From a bacterium (lineage in GTDB: Bacteria; AUK180), in assembly GCA_030622125.1 (NCBI GenBank), contig JAUXGM010000048.1:1-13860 (forward strand): 13,860 bases of DNA. The letters are read 5' to 3'. Numbering within the stretch: position 1 is the stretch's first letter; each line of letters begins with the position of its first letter. Shown piece after piece: positions 13,264 through 13,860 of the stretch. The position numbers and the translations under genes were made by a program. Below the pieces are notes generated by a model, which ran no database searches, was not told the origin of the DNA, and saw only the letters and a list, made by a program, of their open reading frames with translations.

Positions 13264-13860
13264 ATGAAGTACTTAAAACTTTTCTTTGTTCTTTTTGGTA
13301 TGGGTTTGGTCAGTATCAATGTATATTCTGCTGATCCGGTTCTTGGCGAGCTTGTTATAAACGAGATATTTGTAGGTACGGCAGACACCGGTGATTATGA
13401 TGGATCAGAATATATGGAACTTTACAATACGACTGATGTTGCACTTGATCTTGATAATGTCTATATCGGTGGAACAGAGTATGATGGTACCTGCGGCGGT
13501 GAGGATATCTGGCAGTTCCCCGCCGGCTCGATAATACAAGCTAAGGGTTATGTTATCATTGTAAAGGATGTCCAGGACGGAGACGGATTTTGTGATGTTT
13601 TCCCGACCTGCTCCGCATGCTCGGATTATCAAGATATCTATGAATTATATGATGCCGATCAAACTTTTGAAACGGATGATCCGAATGTTCCCAATATGAT
13701 ACTTGCAACTTCACAATCAACCTTTGATGACCAACTTCTTTATATAGGAGGCGGACACGGTAAAGGAAAATCTTGTGGTGGAACATATAATATGTATGAA
13801 GCGTACTATTTAAGGGTAGGCGGAACCAGCGGCACGATAATCGATGCGGTTTCCTATAAA
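13264..13860 (+). CDS. secreted lamin-tail-domain (LTD) protein, N-terminal part
   Basis: The open frame runs off the window after 199 codons. Residues 1 to about 23 form a signal peptide ending VYSA. An LTD domain begins near residue 29 with GELVINEIFVGT, followed by SEYMELYNTTDVALDLDNVYI (48-68 region), the hallmark INEI...EYMELYN pattern, and a later WQFPAGSIIQAKGYVII stretch. Secreted bacterial LTD proteins are usually large, multidomain cell-surface or exported proteins. Cysteines C77, C110, C116, C119 and C171 suggest disulfides or metal binding. A hand count over 13441-13560 gives 56 G+C in 120, clearly above the neighbouring genes. It has its own promoter and an AAGGAGA ribosome binding site. 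The function of the full protein cannot be told. Confidence 0.82.
   Translation, partial: MKYLKLFFVLFGMGLVSINVYSADPVLGELVINEIFVGTADTGDYDGSEYMELYNTTDVALDLDNVYIGGTEYDGTCGGEDIWQFPAGSIIQAKGYVIIVKDVQDGDGFCDVFPTCSACSDYQDIYELYDADQTFETDDPNVPNMILATSQSTFDDQLLYIGGGHGKGKSCGGTYNMYEAYYLRVGGTSGTIIDAVSYK

Overview
This window is AT-rich bacterial DNA with tightly packed operons, overlapping start/stop codons, sigma-70-type promoters (TTGAnn, 17-base spacer, TATAAT-like) and a chromosomal-type ParA/ParB pair. I cannot name the organism. Low GC, a lamin-tail-domain secreted protein, a GH18-like secreted protein and two trehalose routes side by side would fit a poorly characterised bacterial lineage, but nothing here fixes the phylum.

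Layout. (1) 1-3074, + strand: a compact queuosine operon, queA-queE-queC, followed by a YgjP-type zinc metallopeptidase gene. (2) 3090-6501, - strand and convergent with it: a fused trehalose-6-phosphate synthase/phosphatase (otsAB) followed by a TreT-type trehalose glycosyltransferase, read from a near-consensus promoter that ends almost at the otsAB ATG. (3) 6502-7154: a noncoding interval with a hairpin-bearing repeat, a second repeat tail, a parS-like palindrome, and an inverted-repeat-bounded block between two perfect 16-base direct repeats. (4) 7155-10275, + strand: a secreted GH18-like/DUF3142-like protein overlapping parA, then parB. (5) 10321-12559, + strand: a SufT/MIP18-family protein, an acyl-CoA synthetase and a Fur-family regulator, each overlapping the next, behind a promoter whose -35 covers the parB stop codon. 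(6) 12560-13263: a noncoding array of further copies of the hairpin repeat, rearranged half-copies and GAGGTTA heptamers. (7) 13264 to the window end: the start of a secreted lamin-tail-domain protein, GC-richer than its neighbours, with its own promoter.

How the parts relate. QueE and QueC make preQ0 from CPH4, and QueA makes epoxyqueuosine in tRNA after preQ1 insertion; the other pathway steps are not in the window. OtsAB and TreT make trehalose from different acceptors (glucose-6-phosphate versus glucose). ParA, ParB and the parS-like site form a chromosome-segregation locus. The Fur-like protein ends an operon whose promoter carries a small palindrome over its -10 box, so autoregulation is possible.

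The least-explained material is the interspersed repeat family (hairpin plus conserved single-stranded tail, with paired base changes in the stem), the 308-base inverted-repeat block beside parS, and a pattern in which three operon-leading genes have the promoter -10 box only 6-7 bases from the ATG, implying leaderless mRNAs.
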